Source: Neisseriaceae bacterium JH1-16
GTDB taxonomy: Bacteria; Pseudomonadota; Gammaproteobacteria; Burkholderiales; Chromobacteriaceae
Reading direction: 5' to 3'
Length of the DNA stretch: 64,000 nt
Assembly (NCBI GenBank): GCA_025989215.1
Contig: JAPDNP010000001.1
Coordinates: 124,001-188,000 of the forward strand
The notes beneath the pieces were generated by a model. That model saw only the letters and a list, made by a program, of their open reading frames with translations. It ran no database searches and had not been told where the DNA came from. Both the position numbers and the translations under genes were made by a program. Positions 39,400 to 48,526 of this stretch are shown one piece after another; the first letter of the stretch is position 1; every line of letters begins with the position of its first letter.

Positions 39400-39899
39400 A
39401 TGGCCACGGCCGGGGCGCACTCGTCGTGGCGGGGCGATGTCGGCCTGCCGGTTTGCGCGATTTTGTTTGATGCGGGAGGGAGGGGGCTCGATTGCCAGGG
39501 GGTAGTGGCAGGGTTAGGGCTGCCGGGCGTGCTTGCGAGATGGGTATCGTTATTTGTGTACATATTATTTATTGTTTTGTACACAAAAAATTATCTTAAT
39601 GCTTTCGGTAAATTGATTTTGTCAGACATTGGGATGAATTTCCAATAAATAACAATTTAAAATCATTGGTTTGTCGTGTTGTATTTTGTTACGTATACAT
39701 ATAATCGACATATTGTGTACCATGTTTGCCGTACTGACTGTAGGTAAGAGTCGACAAGAACTCGTCAACGCCCGGCCTCCCATTCGGGGGAGCGACGATG
39801 CATCAAGAGACTGCCCCGGCCCGACCGGGACGTGCGCGAAGACGCTGCAAAGATAAGCAGCGCACGCCAGCACGCAGCAACAGCAAGGAGAAACCAAGG
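39400..39899 (+). other. A+T-rich regulatory region before the NCS1 permease gene
   Basis: About 500 bases without a gene. The part from 39540 to 39730 is strikingly A+T-rich against the surrounding sequence. It contains the dyad described at 39554 and a third partial copy of the half-site, TTGTGTAC, at 39713. The rest (39740-39890) is G+C-rich leader. Confidence 0.55.
39554..39586. promoter_or_regulatory. Inverted TTGTGTACA dyad, candidate operator
   Basis: TTGTGTACA at 39554-39562 is repeated in inverted form as TGTACACAA at 39578-39586, with 15 bases between. The half-site recurs at 39713 as TTGTGTAC. GntR-family regulators often bind sites of this GTAC-centred kind, but no such gene is next to it. 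Confidence 0.5.
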
Positions 39900-41432
39900 A
39901 TGAAACTCGAAGCAGGCAACCAGGCAGGCGTATTGGCCCTGTCCGGCCACGACACACCGCCGGCCGACGCCGTGCCGGACTATCCGGCGCTGAGCCCGCG
40001 GCTGCACAACGCCGACCTCGCGCCGACCAAGGTGGAAGGGCGGCGCTGGGGGGGCTACAGCATCTTCGCGCTGTGGACCAACGACGTGAACAATATCGCC
40101 AACTACTCGTTCGCGATCGGGCTGTTCTCGCTGGGCCTGTCCGGCTGGCAGATGCTCGCCTCGCTGGCTATCGGCGCCACGCTGGTGTACTTCTTCATGA
40201 ACCTGTCCGGCTATATGGGGCAGAAGACCGGCGTGCCGTTCCCGGTGATCAGCCGCATGAGCTTCGGCATCTACGGCGCGCAGCTACCGGCGCTGATCCG
40301 GGCGACCATCGCCATCGCCTGGTTCGGCATCCAGACTTATCTGGCCTCGGTGGTGCTGATCGTGCTGGTCACCGCGATCTGGCCCAGCCTGTCCAGCCTC
40401 GACCACAATTCCATCCTCGGCCTGTCGACGCTCGGCTGGATCAGCTTCATCGCCATCTGGCTGCTGCAGCTGGCGATCCTGTCCTACGGCATGGAGGCGG
40501 TGCGCCAGTACGAGGCCTTCGCCGGCCCGATCATCCTGGTCACGGTCAGCGCGCTGGCGCTGTGGATGTACAGCCGGGTGGACGGCCACATCGCGCTGTC
40601 GATGGGCAAGCCGCTGAGCGGCATGAAGATGTGGATCCAGGTGCTGGGCGGCAGCGCCCTGTGGCTGGCGATCTACGGCACGCTGGCGCTGAATTTCAGC
40701 GACTTCACTCGCTCGTCGCCGTCGCGCAAGACCATACGCACCGGCAATTTCTGGGGGCTGCCGGTCAACATCATGCTGTTCGCGGTGATCAGCTTCGTGC
40801 TGGCCGGCGCGCAGTTCCGCCTGAACGGCCACGTCATTCACAGCCCCACCGACATCATCGCGACCATTCCGGACAAGACCTTCCTGGTGCTGGGCTGCCT
40901 GGCCTTCCTGATGGTGACCGTGGCGGTGAACATCATGGCCAACTTCGTGGCGCCGGCCTTCGTGCTGGCCAGCCTGGCGCCGCGCCGGCTGGACTTCCGC
41001 CGCGCCGGGCTGATCAGCGCCACCGTGGCGGTGCTGATCCTGCCGTGGAACCTCTATAACAGCCCGACGGTGATCTTCTACTTCCTGTCCGGCCTGGGCG
41101 CGCTGCTGGGGCCCTTGTACGGGATCATCATGGTCGATTACTGGCTGGTGAGGAAAACCCGGGTCCACGTGCCGGACCTCTACACCGAATCGCCTAGCGG
41201 CACCTATTTCTACACCCGCGGCGTCAACTACAAGGCGGTCGCGGCGCTGCTGCCGGCGGCGCTGACCTCGGTCACCCTGGCGCTGGTGCCGGCCTTCAGC
41301 GAACTGACGCCGTTCTCCTGGCTGCTGGGTGCCGCCATCGCCGGCGGCGTGTACTGGCTGATCTCCGATCGCAAGCAACGCTACGAGGACTGCTCGGGCG
41401 AGCACTTCGCGGTGGAGTGCGCTCACCACTGA
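39900..41432 (+). CDS. NCS1 family nucleobase/hydantoin/allantoin permease
   Basis: A 510-residue inner-membrane permease of the nucleobase-cation-symport-1 family. About 12 membrane segments are visible. The family motif WTNDVNNIANYSFAIGL lies near residue 57 (helix 1), a helix 3 region GVPFPVISRMSFGIYGAQLP near residue 111, and NFSDFTRSSPSRKTI near residue 264. These features are shared by allantoin, uracil, cytosine and hydantoin carriers, so the substrate is open; no purine or pyrimidine catabolic gene is adjacent. AAGGAG-containing leader supports the ATG at 39900 rather than the upstream open frame to 39798. It carries a G7 run at 40048. Confidence 0.85.
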   Translation: MKLEAGNQAGVLALSGHDTPPADAVPDYPALSPRLHNADLAPTKVEGRRWGGYSIFALWTNDVNNIANYSFAIGLFSLGLSGWQMLASLAIGATLVYFFMNLSGYMGQKTGVPFPVISRMSFGIYGAQLPALIRATIAIAWFGIQTYLASVVLIVLVTAIWPSLSSLDHNSILGLSTLGWISFIAIWLLQLAILSYGMEAVRQYEAFAGPIILVTVSALALWMYSRVDGHIALSMGKPLSGMKMWIQVLGGSALWLAIYGTLALNFSDFTRSSPSRKTIRTGNFWGLPVNIMLFAVISFVLAGAQFRLNGHVIHSPTDIIATIPDKTFLVLGCLAFLMVTVAVNIMANFVAPAFVLASLAPRRLDFRRAGLISATVAVLILPWNLYNSPTVIFYFLSGLGALLGPLYGIIMVDYWLVRKTRVHVPDLYTESPSGTYFYTRGVNYKAVAALLPAALTSVTLALVPAFSELTPFSWLLGAAIAGGVYWLISDRKQRYEDCSGEHFAVECAHH

Positions 41433-41538
41433 TCGTTCGGGCCGGCGCCGGTCGGCTCTCCAACGTGTCCTGAGCGGGCAGGGCGGGCGTGCCCGCTCTG
41501 CCGGCCTTGCTCCGATCCATCCCGATCCGACGCGGCCG

Positions 41539-41548
41539 TTCGGCCAAC
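41539..41548 (-). repeat. GTTGGCCGAA uptake-like repeat, intergenic copy
   Basis: The complement of the 10-mer lies in the gap between the permease gene and the chemoreceptor gene. Confidence 0.6.
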
Positions 41549-41612
41549 GTCGACCTTGTCGCGCCGCTCCGGCGGCGCTTTCCCTCGACCTCCGTTTCCT
41601 CGGAAGTGAACC

Positions 41613-43223
41613 ATGACCATTACGAAGAAGATCTGGGCGCTGGTCGCCATTGCGCTGATCGGCATGCTGGCCACGGTGGCCACCGGCTGGATGCAGGCCC
41701 GCGAGCAGCAGGCGCGCACCGACAGCATCATCGACAACTCCGTGCAGGGTATGCTGCTGGTCGACGGCATCACCTTGCATTTCAAGGAGATGCGCAATCT
41801 GCTGTTCATCCACATCCTGTCGGAGCCGGCCTGGTCGAAGAAGACCCGGCAGGACATCGAGGCCGAGCTGACGCAGCTGCAGGGCATCAGCGCCCGCTAT
41901 CGCCAGACCATGAGCGGCGCCCAGCGCGCCGAGCGCATCGACCAGTTCGATACCGCGCTGAACGCCTATCTGCCGAAGATGCGCGAGGTGCTGGACCTGT
42001 CCGAGGCCGGCAACAAGACCGCGGCGCGCGATGCGGCCATCCATGCTTCGTACTCGACCTATCTGGCGACGCTGAAGGCGCTGGAGGCGCTCAATCGGCT
42101 GAACTTCGATGAGGCGGCAGCCAGCAGCGCCAGCGGCCGGGCGGCCAGCGCCGCCGCGATCCAGCGCTTCGTGGCGGTGTCGGCCACGGCGGTATTGCTG
42201 CTGGTCGGCATCGCTTTGCTGATCGTGCGGGCGGTCAAGCGGCCGCTCAATAGCTCTTTGGCGACGCTGGCGTCGATCCGCCACCAACTGGACTTCACCG
42301 CCCGCATCGAGGTGCAGAGCCGCGATGAGGTCGGCAGTCTGGTCGAGTCGGTGAACGAGCTGCTCGACACCACCCACCAGACGCTGAAGGTGTTGCACGC
42401 CGGCACGGACAAGGTGAATCGGGCGTCGTCGGAGTTGCTCGGCTCGGCCCACGGCCTGTCCGATGCCTCGACCCACGCCAGCGACTCGGCGGCGGCGATC
42501 GCCGCGACCATCGAACAGATGACCGAGAGCATCGCGGTGGTGGCACAGCGTTCGGTCGAGGTCGACCAGCGCGCCCGGCGCTCCGGCTCGCTGGCGCAAG
42601 AGGGGGCGCAGTCGATCGAGACCACGGCCGACCATGTGCGCGAGCTGGCCGAGGCGATCCGTTCGGCTTCCCGCCAGATCGGCGAGCTGCAGACGGCCAA
42701 CGAGTCGATCGCCTCGGTGGTCAACGTGATCCAGGGCATTGCCGAGCAGACCAATCTGCTGGCGCTGAACGCGGCGATCGAGGCGGCGCGGGCCGGGCAG
42801 GAGGGGCGCGGCTTCGCGGTGGTGGCCGACGAGGTGCGCAAGTTGGCCGAACGCACCACCGCGTCGACGGTCGACATCGGCAACACCGTCGCGCTGATCC
42901 ACAAGGTATCCGGCGAGGCGGTAGAGAGCATGACCGCGGTGGTCGCCCAGGTCGAGCAGGGGGTCGGGCACGCCGAGCAGGCTGGCACCACGATCCGCGG
43001 CATCCTGGCCGGCTCCAGCGACGTGGTCGAGCACGTGTCGGACATCAGCAGCGCGCTGCGCGAGCAGAGCGGTGCCAGCAATGTGATCGCCCAGCAGGTG
43101 GAGCGCATCGCCCAGCTGGCGCGGCAGAACCAGGACCTGGCCGGCGCGTCGCGCGACTCGGCCGCCGCGCTGGGCCAGATGGCGGCCGGCATGGGCGAGG
43201 AGCTGGCGCGCTATCGACTGTGA
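41613..43223 (+). CDS. Methyl-accepting chemotaxis protein
   Basis: A 536-residue membrane chemoreceptor. Helix 1 (about 8-25) is followed by a periplasmic four-helix-bundle sensor of the 4HB_MCP type (about 30-190), helix 2 (about 190-208, [16 protein letters not shown]), a HAMP domain (about 210-265), and a cytoplasmic signalling hairpin. The CheA/CheW-binding tip is unmistakable: [20 protein letters not shown] followed by [20 protein letters not shown] with Q for the first E. No C-terminal CheR/CheB-binding pentapeptide is seen. Its ligand is unknown. GGAAGTG precedes the ATG. Together with the flagellar operon it shows a chemotactic organism; no che genes are in the window. Confidence 0.94.
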   Translation: MTITKKIWALVAIALIGMLATVATGWMQAREQQARTDSIIDNSVQGMLLVDGITLHFKEMRNLLFIHILSEPAWSKKTRQDIEAELTQLQGISARYRQTMSGAQRAERIDQFDTALNAYLPKMREVLDLSEAGNKTAARDAAIHASYSTYLATLKALEALNRLNFDEAAASSASGRAASAAAIQRFVAVSATAVLLLVGIALLIVRAVKRPLNSSLATLASIRHQLDFTARIEVQSRDEVGSLVESVNELLDTTHQTLKVLHAGTDKVNRASSELLGSAHGLSDASTHASDSAAAIAATIEQMTESIAVVAQRSVEVDQRARRSGSLAQEGAQSIETTADHVRELAEAIRSASRQIGELQTANESIASVVNVIQGIAEQTNLLALNAAIEAARAGQEGRGFAVVADEVRKLAERTTASTVDIGNTVALIHKVSGEAVESMTAVVAQVEQGVGHAEQAGTTIRGILAGSSDVVEHVSDISSALREQSGASNVIAQQVERIAQLARQNQDLAGASRDSAAALGQMAAGMGEELARYRL

Positions 43224-43264
43224 TTGTCCGCAGTCTGCCGGCCGGCAGGCTGCCTTGTGTCAAG

Positions 43265-43274
43265 GTTGGCCGAA
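43265..43274 (+). repeat. GTTGGCCGAA uptake-like repeat, intergenic copy
   Basis: A full 10-mer in the extended form CAAGGTTGGCCGAAGG lies about 40 bases after the chemoreceptor stop. Confidence 0.6.
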
Positions 43275-43362
43275 GGCGGCGTAAAGTATTCGTAAATCCG
43301 TTCATGGCGGGGCGCGGCCATCCGATAGGGCGAGTGTGAGCGCAACCACGGGGAGCCCCGCC

Positions 43363-44019
43363 ATGAGCATTGCCGGTCTATCCAGCCTGTCGTCCCTGAC
43401 ATCGTCCTACCCGAGCACCGGGTCGGCCAGCAGTTCCAGCAGCACTACCACCAATAGCACCAGCAGCGGCAGCACGGCCGACGGCATCGACAATAGCCTG
43501 AGCGGCGAGGCGGCGGTTGCGCAGAACCTGGCATTGCTGGCGACCAGCTTCGCCAGCTCGGCCGGCATCATCGATGGCCTCACCGGTGGCAGCAGCAGTA
43601 ACTCCAGCGTCACCAATGTGCTCGACAGCCTGATCAGCGCGGTACAGCAGAACCAGACCTATGCGCAGATCGCGGCGAACAATGCCTCGGGCGGCACTGC
43701 CAATGCCAGCAGCGACGGCAGCACCGTCGATCCCAGCAGTGCTGACCCTGGCAGTACCGATGCGAGCAGCACCGACCTGAGCAGCATCATCGCCGATGAC
43801 GGTACGGACAGCCTCATCGACAGTCTCGATGGCACGAGCGGCAGCAGCACCTCGGGGGTCTACGACGCCAGCGGCGCGCTGCAGTCCACCGCCGGCTACG
43901 ACTACGTGTCGGGCGATGCCAATGCCAACTGGGCGCAGATCGTGCAGAACGATCCAAGCATGGCCAGCGAAGCGACCGGCTTCGAACTGCTGCAGAACGT
44001 CGTCAATACTTTGGCATAA
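43363..44019 (+). CDS. Low-complexity Ser/Thr/Asp/Gly-rich protein of unknown function
   Basis: A 218-residue protein with no cysteine and no Sec signal or membrane segment. The start MSIAGLSSLSSL leads into a Ser/Thr-rich stretch (about 15-50), then an Ala/Leu-rich helix-like segment with EAAVAQNLALLATSF near residue 55, an NVLDSLISAVQQNQTYAQIA helix near residue 90, an Asp/Ser/Thr repeat-like linker (about 115-160), and a more structured C-terminus ending FELLQNVVNTLA. The composition recalls proteins exported without a cleaved signal, for instance flagellar or type I substrates, but this is inference. GGGGAG lies before the ATG; a GTG at 43336 is an alternative. A good terminator follows. 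Confidence 0.7.
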   Translation: MSIAGLSSLSSLTSSYPSTGSASSSSSTTTNSTSSGSTADGIDNSLSGEAAVAQNLALLATSFASSAGIIDGLTGGSSSNSSVTNVLDSLISAVQQNQTYAQIAANNASGGTANASSDGSTVDPSSADPGSTDASSTDLSSIIADDGTDSLIDSLDGTSGSSTSGVYDASGALQSTAGYDYVSGDANANWAQIVQNDPSMASEATGFELLQNVVNTLA

Positions 44020-44059
44020 CGGAGGGCGTTGGCCGGTTCGGCCGACGTAGCTTGGCTAT

Positions 44060-44085
44060 GGCGGCCCCGAGGGGCCGCCTTTTTT
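44060..44085 (+). terminator. Terminator after the Ser/Thr-rich protein gene
   Basis: GGCGGCCC and GGGCCGCC pair around a CGAG loop and are followed by six T residues. The next MITE-like element begins within two bases of the end of this T-run. Confidence 0.92.
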
Positions 44086-44086
44086 A

Positions 44087-44227
44087 GAACCTGCTTACGA
44101 TCTGCTGCACTCGGGTGATTCTGCGTTGAAATGCCGCTCAAAATGCTCATGGACTCTGTGTCCATTCCGCTTTTTCGCGTCATTTCGCCTTGTCTGACCC
44201 TTCGTTCGCGAGATCGTAAACAGCTTC
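44087..44227. mobile_element. MITE-like element, copy 2 (inverted relative to copy 1)
   Basis: A 141-base non-coding element. Its left end, GAACCTGCTTACGATCTGC, and the complement of its right end, GAAGCTGTTTACGATCTCGC, form imperfect terminal repeats. It aligns with the reverse complement of the copy at 32518 over its whole length at roughly 80% identity, apart from about nine extra bases near 44190. Flanks are TTA and CTA, a degenerate TNA. The CTA at 44228-44230 is the complement of the TAG stop of the ABC ATPase gene. Confidence 0.78.
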
Positions 44228-45010
44228 CTATGCCGTGGCGGCGGTCTGTTGCCAGCTCTCCGGCAGGCTGGCGGTGAGGGTGGCCACATACTCGGCGGTG
44301 CGCGGCTGGCGCGGGCGGGTGAACAGCTCGCGGGCGTTGCCGTGCTCGACCACCTGGCCCGCTTCCAGGAACACCACCTGGTCGGCGATGCTGGCGGCCA
44401 GGCGCAGGTCGTGGGTAGCCATCAGCATGGTCATGCCGTCGGCGGCCAGCTGCTTGAGCACTTCCACCACCTCGGCCGCCAGCTCCGGGTCGAGCGCCGA
44501 GGTCGGCTCGTCGCACAGCAGTACCCGTGGCGCCGGCGCCAGCGCACGGGCAATCGCCACGCGCTGCTGCTGGCCGCCGGACAGCGTCCCCGGCCAGTCG
44601 TCGGCCTTGTGCGCTAGGCCGACCCGGTCGAGCAGCTCGCCGGCGCGCTGGCGCGCGCGGGTCTTGTCCCACTTCTGTACGGTGACCAGGCCTTCCATCA
44701 CGTTGGCGATTACGGTCTGGTGTGGAAACAGCTGGAAGTTCTGAAACACCATGCCGGTCTGGCGGCGCACCCGCTGCACCGCGTCGCAGCGCGGCGCGGC
44801 ATGCGGGGTGAAGCGGATCTGCGCCTCGCCCAGTTGCAGCTCGCCACCCTGCGGCAGCTCCAGCAGGTTCACGCAGCGCAGCAGCGTGCTCTTGCCGCTG
44901 CCGGACGGGCCGATCAGCGCGGTGACCTGGCCCTCGGCGATGGCGAGGTCGACGCCCTTCAACACATGCTGCGGGCCGAAATGCTTGTCGATGGCGGTGA
45001 GGCGGATCAT
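44228..45010 (-). CDS. tcyN: Polar amino acid (cystine-type) ABC transporter ATP-binding protein
   Basis: A 260-residue ATPase of the GlnQ/ArtP/TcyN group. Walker A is ALIGPSGSGKSTLLRC near residue 34, the Q-loop is MVFQNFQLFPH, the signature is LSGGQQQR near residue 150, Walker B is VLLCDEPTSALDPE and the H-loop is MATHD. The start at 45010 overlaps the upstream permease stop by four bases (ATGA); the frame stays open far upstream into the permease gene, which is a chance overlap. The cystine assignment depends on the binding protein of the same operon. Its TAG stop directly abuts the MITE-like element. Confidence 0.85.
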   Translation of the reverse strand: MIRLTAIDKHFGPQHVLKGVDLAIAEGQVTALIGPSGSGKSTLLRCVNLLELPQGGELQLGEAQIRFTPHAAPRCDAVQRVRRQTGMVFQNFQLFPHQTVIANVMEGLVTVQKWDKTRARQRAGELLDRVGLAHKADDWPGTLSGGQQQRVAIARALAPAPRVLLCDEPTSALDPELAAEVVEVLKQLAADGMTMLMATHDLRLAASIADQVVFLEAGQVVEHGNARELFTRPRQPRTAEYVATLTASLPESWQQTAATA

Positions 45011-45687
45011 GCGTGGGCTCCCAGGGCGAAGGCATGTTGGCCGAAGCGTTGTTCCAACCGGGTTTGCAGCGCGGACAGCACCGAGCTGAACAGCAGGTAG
45101 ATCAGCGCGGTCTCGGTATAGAGGATCAGCGGTTCGTAGGTGACCGCGGCGATGCGCTGGGCGGCCTGGAAGATTTCCGGCACGGTAATCACCGCGGCGA
45201 GCGAGGTGTCCTTGATCAAGGAGATGAAGCTGTTGGACAAGGGCGGCACCGCGGTTCGCGCCGCCTGCGGCAGCACGGTGCGATACATGGCTTGCGGCCA
45301 GCTCATCCCAATCGAATAGGCGGCCTCCCACTGGCCCTTGGGAACCGACTCGATGACCGCGCGGATCACCTCCGAGGTGTAGGCACCGACGCAGAGCACG
45401 AAGCCGAGCAGGGCGGCCGGGAACGGGTCGAACACGATGCCGACTGAAGGCAGGCCGTAGAAAATCACGAACAGCTGGACCAAGAGAGGCGTGCCGCGGA
45501 TCAGCCAGACGTAGAAGCGCACCACTGCTACCAGCGGGGCGGGTCCGAACAGGCGGGCCAGCGCCACCACGAAGCCGAGCGTCAGGCCGCCGGCGAAGGA
45601 CAATAGGGTCAGCGGTACGGTAAAGACCAACCCGGCATAGAGTAGGGGCCAGAACGACTCGGCCATTAGTTGCAACCAGTGGGGCAT
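45007..45687 (-). CDS. tcyL: Polar amino acid (cystine-type) ABC transporter permease
   Basis: A 226-residue inner-membrane permease of the His/Glu/Gln/Arg/cystine class, with about five membrane helices. The class motif is FYVWLIRGTPLLVQLFVIFY near residue 57. The EAA-like loop is SYSIGMSWPQAMYRTVLPQA (printed here from AYSIG) near residue 135, next to SLIKDTSLAAVITVPE, which is highly conserved in TcyL/YecS. Genes run binding protein, permease, ATPase, with a 4-base overlap to the ATPase. No strong Shine-Dalgarno is visible at this start. Confidence 0.85.
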   Translation of the reverse strand: MPHWLQLMAESFWPLLYAGLVFTVPLTLLSFAGGLTLGFVVALARLFGPAPLVAVVRFYVWLIRGTPLLVQLFVIFYGLPSVGIVFDPFPAALLGFVLCVGAYTSEVIRAVIESVPKGQWEAAYSIGMSWPQAMYRTVLPQAARTAVPPLSNSFISLIKDTSLAAVITVPEIFQAAQRIAAVTYEPLILYTETALIYLLFSSVLSALQTRLEQRFGQHAFALGAHA

Positions 45688-45767
45688 ACGACAGACTCAA
45701 TCAAACGCCCGGCCGCTGGGGCCGGGCGGGAACAGGCAGGGGCGGTGCCGGTGGGCGCCGCAGGCTA

Positions 45768-46541
45768 TTACTGCGATACATCCGCGCCGAAGTACTTGCG
45801 CGAAATCTTCAGGTAGGTGCCGTCGGCCTTGATGCCGGCCAGCGCCTGGTTGATTGCCGCCTGCAGTTCCGGATTGCCCTTGCGGATGATCACGCCGGAG
45901 TAGTCGGCGTTCGGTGCGGTGGCCGCGACCTTCACCTTGACATCCGGCTTCTGCTTCTTGAGGTCGAGGAAGGACAGGCCGTCATTGACGGCAGCGTCGA
46001 CGCGGCCGGAGGTCAGCAGGTCGATCGCTTCGCTGAAGCTCTGCGAGTTGACCAGCTCTGCGCCGTTATCCTGGGCCAGCTTGCCGAGGTTGCTGGCCAG
46101 CGCATTGGCCGACTTCTTGCCCTTCAGGTCGGAGAAGCGTTTGATCGTGGTGTTGTCGGACCGGACGATCAGCACAGCCCTAGAGGTGATGTAGGGGTTG
46201 GAGAAATCGTACTTGGCCTTGCGTGCTTCGGTGATCGCTACCTGGTTGATCACCGCGTCGTAGCGGTTGGCGTCGAGGCCGGCGATCAGTCCATCCCACT
46301 TGCCCTCGACGAACTGGGCTTTCACGCCCAAGCGCTTGGCGATCGCCTGGCCGATCTCGACGTCGAAGCCGACCAGGGTGCCTGAGGCGTTGTGGAAAGT
46401 GTAGGGGGCGTAGGTGCCCTCGGTGCCGATCTTGAACACACCGGCGGCCTTGATCTGTTCCAGCCCGGTTTGGGCGTGGGCGGTGGCGGCGAGCAGCAGT
46501 TGCAGGGCGGTGAGGGTCAACGTCGAACGGGTCAGCTTCAT
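45768..46541 (-). CDS. tcyJ: Amino acid ABC transporter substrate-binding protein, cystine-binding type
   Basis: A 257-residue periplasmic binding protein with signal peptide MKLTRSTLTLTALQLLLAATAHAQ, cleaved after AHA. The SBP family 3 signature GFDVEIGQAIAKRLG lies near residue 59, and the ligand loop KWDGLIAGLDANRYDAVINQ near residue 82 plus the end KISRKYFGADVSQ are close to TcyJ (FliY) of E. coli, which binds cystine. TEGTYAPYTF near residue 40 is also shared. AAGGAG precedes the ATG. It leads the three-gene importer. Cystine is the best guess; other polar amino acids are possible. Confidence 0.83.
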   Translation of the reverse strand: MKLTRSTLTLTALQLLLAATAHAQTGLEQIKAAGVFKIGTEGTYAPYTFHNASGTLVGFDVEIGQAIAKRLGVKAQFVEGKWDGLIAGLDANRYDAVINQVAITEARKAKYDFSNPYITSRAVLIVRSDNTTIKRFSDLKGKKSANALASNLGKLAQDNGAELVNSQSFSEAIDLLTSGRVDAAVNDGLSFLDLKKQKPDVKVKVAATAPNADYSGVIIRKGNPELQAAINQALAGIKADGTYLKISRKYFGADVSQ

Positions 46542-47194
46542 GTCAGTGCTCCTTGTGCGGAAAGGGGGTCATGCCTGCGGGATCAGGGCGTCGGGCGGCA
46601 TGGCTGACGAGCACTGTAGCAATCGGCTTAATATCTCAGCAAGTTATATAAAAAACTACATTAATAAATAAAACGTATAACAAAACGAAGAGATGTGTTC
46701 TGCGTAATTAATGTCGTGAACGACCATGAAAGTCATAAATGGGCCAATAAAGTCGTAAACGTGGCTTCTGATGGCCGCGCCGATCCCCCATTCTCATAGT
46801 GCCAGTACCGCAAGAAGGCACCCGGGAAGGTGGGCAAAGATTGGTCAACCCTCGACGTTATCCATTGAAAAGCTTCGTCGTGAGCTCTGCTCGGTGGTGA
46901 GCAAGTGCGCTCTATAAGAAACTGGTTATAGGCTTGCCAGTTGGTGGTCTTGTACTTGGGCGGGAAGGGGGGTCATGCCGTCATTTTAACTGGCAGGGGC
47001 TACCCGACGATTCGTGTAACAAAGCTCCGGCACGTTGTGTGGTACTTGGCGGGCAGTGGCTTACCGGTTCGGCAAAACTACAGGAGTCCACGCAGTACTG
47101 CGGTATGGGGTGAGTTATGCAACGATGCCATCATCGCCCCTACCGGAACCATCCGTGGTAAAGGGTAAAACCCCGTGAGTGGTCTAGTGGTTCA
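46542..47194. other. Gene-free gap between the ABC importer and the MFS gene
   Basis: About 650 bases without a credible gene. The first 150 bases beyond the importer start are A+T-rich (46615-46700) and probably hold its promoter. The remainder has mixed composition, contains none of the GTTGGCCGAA repeats and shows no terminator, tRNA or insertion-sequence end that I recognise. It may be a junction of foreign DNA. Confidence 0.5.
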
Positions 47195-48526
47195 TCAGTC
47201 GCGGGCGCCCAACGCTTTGTTCACCCGCAGTGCGATCAGCGTGCAGACCACGCCGGAGAGCAGATAGAGCGTTGCCGCAATCAGACCAAAGCGGAACGAC
47301 AGCCCCAGCGCGACCAACGGCGCAAAGGCCGCACCAATCAACCAGGCAAAGTCCGACGTTAGCGCCGCACCGGTGTAGCGGAAGCGAGGCTCGAAGTTGG
47401 CGGTGACGCTGCCGGCGGCCTGGCCATAGGACAGGCCGAGCAGCGCGAAGCCGATCAGGATGAAGGCATCCTGTGCGGTCTGGCCGCCCCCCAGCAGAAA
47501 AGGCGTCACCAGGGCGAACACGCCGATCAGCCCGGCAACGGCGCCCAGCGTGGTACGTCGACCGATGCGGTCGGCGATGAGGCCCGAGGCAATGATGCCG
47601 AGCATGCCCACACCGGCCCCGACGATCTGCACAACCAGCACGGTGGCCACGGATTGTGTTTCGCCGAGCACGATCCACGACAGCGGAAAAATGGTGACCA
47701 GGTGGAACAGCGCATAACTGGCCAGTGCAGCGAACGCGCCGATGAGAATGTTGCCACCCTGCTTGCGCAGCATCTCTACGATGCCGATCGGCTCAAGCTC
47801 GCGCTCCTCCAGCGCCAGGGTGTATTCCTCGGTCACCACCAGGCGCAGGCGTGCGAACAGTGCCACCACGTTGATCGCGAATGCCACGAAGAAAGGATAG
47901 CGCCACCCCCAGTCGATGAAGTCGGCATCGTCGAGCTGGGTGCGCAGAAACAGGAACAACGCACCGGCGATCATGAAGCCGATCGGCGCACTCAGCTGAC
48001 CCAGCATGGCGTACCAACCGCGGCGCTGCGGCGGCGTGTTCAGTGCCAGCAACGAGGGTAGGCCATCCCACGAACCGCCGAGCCCGATGCCCTGCAAGAG
48101 CCGCAACAACACCAGCAGCAGGATCGACCAGCCACCGATGGCGGCGTAGCCGGGCAGGAAAGCGATGCCCGCGGTGGCGATGCCCAGCGTGAACAGAGCG
48201 ATTGTGAGCTTGGTGCCGCGGCCCCAACGGCGCTGGAAGTTCATGAACAGCATGGTGCCCAGCGGTCGCACCACGAACGCCGGGGCGAATACCACGAAGG
48301 CCAACAGCATGCCGTCCAGCGGGCTGACGAAGGGGAAGAACACTGCGGGGAAGACCAACACGCAGGCGATGCCGAACACGAAGAAATCGAAATACTCGGA
48401 GGTGCGGCCAATAACCACGCCGACTGCGATCTCGCCGGGTGCCAGCTTGGCATGGGCCTGGATGCGCTCGATCTCCTCTGCCGAGGAGCCTTTGGAACCG
48501 GGGCCTTCCTGCATCGTGCTTGACAT
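47195..48526 (-). CDS. MFS transporter, metabolite:H+ symporter (MHS) type
   Basis: A 443-residue 12-helix major facilitator. The start region with GVVIGRTSEYFDFFVFGIAC near residue 38, the loop motif GRRTTLG after helix 8 (residues near 305, written IADRIGRRTTLG), and FMNFQRRWGRGTKL after helix 2 resemble ShiA/ProP/KgtP-like symporters. A long N-terminal tail precedes helix 1. The substrate is unknown. GAGGTG eight bases before the ATG at 48526 fixes the start. The gene is divergent from cyoABCD; an MFS gene next to cyo genes is a pairing I recall from other proteobacteria, so it may be functionally linked to the oxidase or simply hitchhike with it. Confidence 0.82.
   Translation of the reverse strand: MSSTMQEGPGSKGSSAEEIERIQAHAKLAPGEIAVGVVIGRTSEYFDFFVFGIACVLVFPAVFFPFVSPLDGMLLAFVVFAPAFVVRPLGTMLFMNFQRRWGRGTKLTIALFTLGIATAGIAFLPGYAAIGGWSILLLVLLRLLQGIGLGGSWDGLPSLLALNTPPQRRGWYAMLGQLSAPIGFMIAGALFLFLRTQLDDADFIDWGWRYPFFVAFAINVVALFARLRLVVTEEYTLALEERELEPIGIVEMLRKQGGNILIGAFAALASYALFHLVTIFPLSWIVLGETQSVATVLVVQIVGAGVGMLGIIASGLIADRIGRRTTLGAVAGLIGVFALVTPFLLGGGQTAQDAFILIGFALLGLSYGQAAGSVTANFEPRFRYTGAALTSDFAWLIGAAFAPLVALGLSFRFGLIAATLYLLSGVVCTLIALRVNKALGARD

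Noticed and set aside
40284-43034. A 916-codon open frame on the minus strand across the NCS1 permease and chemoreceptor genes
   Set aside because: It is an antisense shadow of two clearly recognised genes; its product is low-complexity (His, Arg, Gln, Asp-rich), as is usual for shadows in G+C-rich DNA.
44228-45700. A single 490-codon frame that seems to fuse permease and ATPase
   Set aside because: The ATPase begins at 45010 with its normal N-terminus and the permease is encoded in another frame; the upstream part of the long frame is a shadow of the permease.
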